A stretch of 64,000 bases of DNA. Origin: Rallus limicola. Lineage: Eukaryota > Chordata > Aves > Gruiformes > Rallidae. Shown piece by piece: positions 58,702-64,000 of this stretch. The notes beneath the pieces are model-generated. The model saw only the letters and a program-made list of their open reading frames with translations, did no database searches and was not told the origin of the DNA. Numbering within the stretch: the stretch's first letter is position 1; each line of letters begins with the position of its first letter. The DNA is taken from assembly GCA_022605955.1 (NCBI GenBank), contig JAKCOZ010000001.1, positions 81,952,520 to 82,016,519 of the forward strand. Direction: 5' to 3'. Both the position numbers and the translations under genes were made by a program.

Positions 58702-60679
58702 TCATCTTCACCACTTGCCTCCAGCCAGGTTCACTTTTGCTATCCACATCAGCCAGAAAGTTTTAAGTTAAGATGTAATATTCCGTGTTATCAGGAAATC
58801 AAAAAGGAAAGCGTAATGGATTTTCTGTCCTTTCTAAATCCTAGCTGACCTATAGTGAACTTTTGACCTTGCATTTAGGATGGTTCTGTAAGCAAATGGG
58901 TAGGGACACACAGACTCTTAGCAAACAGATGCTTTAAACATATTTTGGGCCTCTGTGTGACATTGTGGGGTGCTGACTAGCTTGTCAAAGCTGGATTGCC
59001 GGGATCAGCACTTATTTACAAATTCAGATCCTGAGACCTGTTCCTTAAGGGCTGTCTTTTGCTGGTGAGCACACAATTTATTTTTTAAACTGACACAAAT
59101 TTTCCTGTATCAAATAATGCATTTTATCTCAGAAGATCTATTAGGTCAATGGTTTGGGCTGATGAGAAATTAAAATAGTAATGTAATGTGTTTGAACTAA
59201 ATAACGCAGACCTGAAAAAGCTTTGTATGAAGGAAAAAGCAACCAACAAAAATTCAGCCACACCTAGAAAAAAAGATCACCCTAGCTCGAACAGCTTAAC
59301 TCCCTTCTTTTTTTTCCATAGGAAAAATGGTGAGTCTTCCCTGTCTTCCTGTGGCAGAGAAAAAAGCAGGTGATCCTGACCGATTTGCGGTATTCCAGCC
59401 CACCACAGGAGAACATAACTTGAAGCTTTCACAACTCAAAAGCCAGAAAAGCATGGCAATACCACTAAGCCGTATGAATGAGGAGCCAGTGAGGTTTCAA
59501 GGAATCTGGGATTGGGATGGGTGTTTCCTCCTCTTCCTCTACAAGCTGCATGCCATTTCTTGTTGAGCTGTCCTGTCCTTTAGCAAGCCTGATGCCCTTC
59601 CTAGCCTTCTGCAGTCACCCGCAGTGACAAGCGTATAGCCACTTTCTGCACCACCTTGTGTGTTAATATAGGCAATAGTGGTTAACCTGGCTGTGACATT
59701 TCTGGAACAGCTCCATTTGATACTGCTGATACTGCTTCCCTGCCTGAAGAACAACTGGCACTGTGTACACACTCGGTGCCAGCCATCTGACTGTACCCTC
59801 GGTAGCTGAAGCTCGCAGAGACCTGATAAAAGTGTTGAAGTCCCCTCTGCTGCCTGCACTGCCACCTGTGTAGTACCAGGTACAGCTGGGAAGAAGAGGC
59901 AATGCCTTGCAAACATGCGGATTCCTTCACCCTCCCCTTCACCCTTCCACCCCCCAAACCAACCACCCACCACTGAAGGCCCATTTCCCCGATTCACTCC
60001 CCCAGTCTCTTTTCATCATCTGGGCATGCCTCCAAGGAGATCCCAGTCGCTCTTGGTCTCCCTGTGCCAGGTCAGTGCTTCTGCGCCTCTGCCCCACCCC
60101 ATGAGAACCCTCAGGGCGATCCCCACAACCCAGCAGAACTCCAGACCTTGCCCCTAGCCTGGCATTCAGCTGCTTCTGCACCTTTGGAAAGATGAAGGTA
60201 TGCACACATAAAACAGTAGCAAGGGCATCAGCTACAAGACTTTGTCCTGTCATTTCGTATGAGTAAGAGCTTCCTTTCCTCTCATCACAAATTTGAGCTT
60301 AGTTTGTTGCAAGCTGTTAGACAGTAACTACGATTGATTCCCGCAATTGCACCATATCAGAGGTGGGTAAGTGAATGTTTACCAAATACTGGTACTTTGG
60401 AGTTTGCACAATATTATTAGATAGATCAGCATAATAAACCACTTAGGGATCCTTTGATCTAAAGGCTGAGCATGTATTTCAGATCTGAAATGTCCATGGT
60501 ACCAGAATATTTGCTTATGCCCACAATTCCTGATTGCCATGCACAGCACAAGCTCTTCCTGGCTTTCCCTTCAGCTCTGCTAAGTCAGACCTTGGAGAAC
60601 TCAGTGTCACTGGGCTTTGCCCTGCACATCGCCACAATCTATTAGCAAGGAAAAAGGCCAACTCTCTTTTTGCTTAAAC
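58702..60679. other. Unassigned noncoding sequence
   Basis: No repeat family or gene recognised. A splice-like signal cluster at 59290-59340 is discussed under findings. Overlapping frames at 59539-59997 (-) and 59907-60157 (+) lie in a C-rich patch and shadow each other. Confidence 0.6.
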
Positions 60680-60860
60680 AAAAAGTGACAGAGCCCTGGC
60701 ACAGGCTGCCCGGGGGGGTTGTGGAATCTCCATTTCTGGAGACATTCAAGACCCATCTGGATGCCTATCTGTGCAATATGAGCTAGGGAGCTGCTTTGGC
60801 AGGGGGGTTGGACCCAACGATGATCTCTCAAGGTCCCTTCCAACCCCTATGATTCTATGA
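60680..60860 (+). mobile_element. CR1 retrotransposon 3' end, 180 bp
   Basis: Starts near aaaaagtgacagagccctgg and runs through cacaggctgcccgg, gacattcaagacccatctgg, gtgcaatatgagctagggag, aaggtcccttccaacccc and one ATTCTATGA tail unit. Same subfamily as the antisense copy at 24864-25120, and more severely 5'-truncated. The ORF2 C-terminal frame is not open here. A - strand frame over it is a shadow. Confidence 0.95.
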
Positions 60861-63800
60861 AAAGCAACACTCCTAGCAACACCGTGTACAGTACAGATCT
60901 TCAGGGATTTTTAATGTACTTGCTTCAAGGTGATCATAGCTGTCCTCTGAGAGGAACTTCCATAAAGGCTATGATATTACATATTACCAGATATAATTAC
61001 CTTTGAACCAGGTTGGGCCTGCTGTTGCTGGAGGTAAGCGGTTGTACTAGCTGGATGGTTAGTTCCCAGAACAGAGACTTTATAAGTAGGGAGAGTACTC
61101 AGACTGCAGCCTTTCAGATCCCCGACTATATTATAACTTAACTACTTGGCAGAATTCAGGGAACATAAAAAAATAATCTGAGTGCCATCTTAATGAGTTC
61201 TTACTAGCAATACAAATATTTGGGCTTCTGGACAAAAGACGATTATAGGTTAAATGATATTTGGATAGCATCATGTGGCTGATTAAAAATGGAATAAACT
61301 GCTAATGCAGTGAAGAATGCATCTGTTTACAGGTCTGAATAGACTTCTAAAATGAGAGGAGGAAAAACTTCTGAAAAGCTTTCTCATTTTATGTACTACT
61401 TAGTACAAGTGACACATAATGGTTTCCATCAGGCATTTTTCAAAGGAAAAGGGAAGGAAAAGAGACAATAAAGGTGAGATACATCTTACTTTAAATGCAC
61501 AGATTACTGTTAAGGGTTGAGGTTTTCATGGTATTGCATTTGTAGGCTGGTGAACTGCTATGCAAAAATACTACTAACTCAACAGAACTGCTGCCATGGA
61601 AATGGTTCTCCAGCAACTCTTGTCACTTCAGTGAAACACAGCAGTGTTTGTTGCTCCCCCACCCCTTCTGCCCTTGCCTGAATTTATTCCGCACCACAAA
61701 GGCAATATGATGGACTTCCCTCCTTGGGCATTGTCACTACAGTGTTTGCCTTCCAAATTATCCATGATGTCTGAGGCTCCCCAAAACCTATGGGAAAAAG
61801 CATCGTGGAGGCAGGATTTGACTTACAGAACCTTTATGAAGGTTTATGACGAAGACTTGGCTCAGATCCACTAAGGGGTTTAGAGGACTGTAGGGCTGTC
61901 AGAGACCAATGCAGTTGTGGTCCCAAAATTATATTTCATAAATCAATCTGACGTGATACTTTAGTGTGAGTGGATGGACGGGGAGCTCTGGCAAAGAGGA
62001 AAGCTCTGCTCCCTGGTGGGGCCAGGCACAGCACAGTGCAAAGGGGCTCCTCCTTTCTTCCTGCCCGCAGGATGCAGCCGGGAGATGCAGGAAAAGGAGA
62101 TGCTGTGGGGCACCCGGGGGCATTGTTCAGTCTCTGGCCTGATGTTTCTTTCACAACTCGAGTCACGTCTTCAACCTCAGCCTGCACAGACACGAACAAG
62201 CACAAGCTAATTTTAACCTGGGCAACCAAGCTGCAGAGAAAGGCACAGCTACCCGAGGTGCCGCTGTCGTCACAGAGTAAGCGCTGGGCTGATGGGACTG
62301 CACTACCCGGTACCCTGCTGCCCCAACTAAAAGTGGCTTGGGCCCATCTCTAGGAGCCAGCGTTTCCTCCATGGGAATAGCCCCACCTTTGTGTGGTGGA
62401 GCAAATGTCCCTTTATCTCTGTTTCTTATTCAAGTAGCTTGTCTGCTAACAGCACCCTGAGGAAAAATGCTAACAACAGGCGATGCGCCTTGGGCGGGGG
62501 AAAGCCTGGCACCTACCTGACCTGAAACGTGAGTTTTGTCCTGTTGTCCTTGAATTTTACTGCCTTTCAAAGAGCTCATTTTATTACATGCTTTCCCACA
62601 TTTTTCCCCCACAAAAGAGAAAGACAGGGTGACATTTCCCACTCTTCCACTCATCAAACTGACAGCAGTTCACCTTTGTAGTAACTTTTTTACCCCCTTA
62701 TAAGCAGGCAAGTACTGTACAGACAACAGGGTATGTGTTCTGGAGAAGTGATGGACGAGTGCTGCAGTGGTCAGGGGAAGAATCTGAAACTCTTGATACC
62801 ATTTTAAGCTTTGGAGGGCATCCATCTGTCTTTTTAGCAAAAATAGGCCAGAAATACAACAAGAATAGACCTCTCTCATGGGGTTTTGGTACATCAGCTC
62901 CTGCTTGAGGCCAGAGCTGTCTGAAAATTTGGAAGAGAAGGTTAAAAGAAATTTTGGTGTTCACAGGAGAGATTAAAAAAGGAGAAGACAGGGATGGAAA
63001 GGAGAAGGAGAAAAGTAGAAAAAAAGGAAGGGGGAAAGGAAGAAAGGAAGAAAAGGAAAGGAGAAGGGAAAGGAGAAAGGGAAGGGGGAAAGGGTAAGGA
63101 GAAGTGGAAAGGGAAAGAGGGAAAGGGAAAAGGGTAAGGGAGAGGAAAAAGGGAAAGGAAATAGGAAAAGAGCTTGACTTTTCAAAGAAGGATTTGGTTT
63201 ATTTTCTTTGGATTAATTTGTTCATGCCCAAGAGTTAGTAAATCTCAGTGATCATGTCAAGCACTTCTCAAGGCTTTAGCAATCCTCCTCCTCACTGCCC
63301 TGCATTACACTTAGTCCCCTACAGAAATGAAGAGTATAAAGGTGTTGCGAAATACTATGAAATCAGAATGGCAGGACCTTGTACTCTCTATGTCCTTATG
63401 CTGCAGCAAAAGTATCACACACAGCACATAAATCTCAAGCCTCAACACAGGAGATCCCTGCCAGGGGATCTGATGCTGCCCTTGACAAAAAGTGTCAGCA
63501 CCCAGTGAAAATGGTGGGAGTTTGGGGCATGCAAAATAAAAGAAATGTAGGACTGGCCCTGTACATATTCATGCAGAGCCCTTGGACAATGGCAGGAATT
63601 CCTTCCTCGGTTCAGCTGTTCCAGACCATATGGGAAATACCAGCTGGAAAACAAAGCAAAGAGATGCTACTATTGCCTTTCATTTATTTAGCCTTCTTGT
63701 AGTGAAAACAAACATAAAACCTGAGAAAGAAAAAACTCAGAGCACACCTTAAGCTTTTGGGATGTTTACAAATTGCCAGCCCTTTATAAAAAGAATTAGG

Positions 63801-64000
63801 GGAGGGGGGGAATCCCTTGAAGATATTTCCTTGTTCCTGCTTAAGCATGTGAAGGAAGAAGGAAGACTTACTCAGTTTGGACCAGTTCCAGATGCACACT
63901 GTCACCTCCACATGGGGCTTTGTTTTTGGTAATGCTGGTATCTGTGTTTGTCACTCAAACTGGCAGAGCCATGAACAGCAGCAGCAAGCCAGACGAAAAG
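60861..64000. other. Unassigned noncoding sequence with a long purine tract
   Basis: No gene recognised. The purine tract is listed separately. Other open frames are at most 127 codons and unsupported. Confidence 0.6.
62995..63174. repeat. 180-bp polypurine (GGAAA/GAAGG-type) tract
   Basis: Almost purely A and G on the + strand, with only a handful of T interruptions (as in ggtaag, agtgg, aatagg), built from irregular GGAAAG and GGGAAA units. The - strand frame across it (62973-63185), a Phe/Pro/Ser repeat, is a composition artefact and not a gene. Confidence 0.95.

Noticed and set aside
62973..63185. - strand frame encoding a Phe/Pro/Ser-rich repeat
   Set aside because: Direct translation of the polypurine tract; low complexity, not a protein gene.

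Overview
The window looks like vertebrate, almost certainly avian, nuclear DNA with no gene that I can support. The main evidence is the repeat content. There are seven recognisable CR1 non-LTR retrotransposon copies, several ending in the tandem ATTCTATG or ATTCTGTG octamers typical of bird CR1. Behind them lies a much older layer of decayed MIR-like SINEs and ancient CR1-like LINEs. There are no Alu, B1/B2 or LINE-1 copies, no prokaryotic gene packing, and CpG is sparse. The longest open frame is 212 codons and matches nothing I know. I found no exon chain, CpG-island promoter, tRNA, rRNA, CRISPR array or prokaryotic system. The window is best read as an intergenic stretch or the inside of one large intron.

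Layout. 1-8.2 kb: unassigned sequence with one young CR1 (1879-2196) and a MIR relic (about 4943). 8.2-8.54 kb: the 3' end of an ancient CR1-like LINE. 8.5-15 kb: unassigned, with simple repeats, a 40-bp CR1 tail (11407) and a close pair of CCACGTGG octamers (14791/14808). 15.1-16.04 kb: a 136-bp inverted repeat, arms 96% identical, around a 670-bp spacer; this is the most unusual structure here. 16-25 kb: MIR relic (17128), CTCF-like motif (18158), a 70-bp tandem duplication (21348-21487) and an antisense CR1 (24864). 25-34 kb: a 0.9-kb CR1 (30024-30929) with a second CR1 tail apparently nested in it, then an ancient antisense CR1 whose C-run has grown to C19 (33644-33662). 34-58 kb: MIR relics, a palindromic CRE, (GA)10, (GT)12, a second CTCF-like core, a CR1 twin of the first copy (44100) and two possible old CR1 pieces. 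58-64 kb: a rearranged CR1 that keeps part of a reverse transcriptase frame (58125-58701), another CR1 3' end (60680) and a 180-bp purine tract (62995).

Nothing in the window works together as a genetic system. The CR1 open frames are 5'-truncated or internally deleted remnants. Family calls rest on remembered consensus sequences, so boundaries of young copies should be good to about 10 bp and those of ancient copies to several tens of bp. I did not find an undescribed biological system. The findings are local structural and evolutionary oddities plus candidate regulatory motifs.
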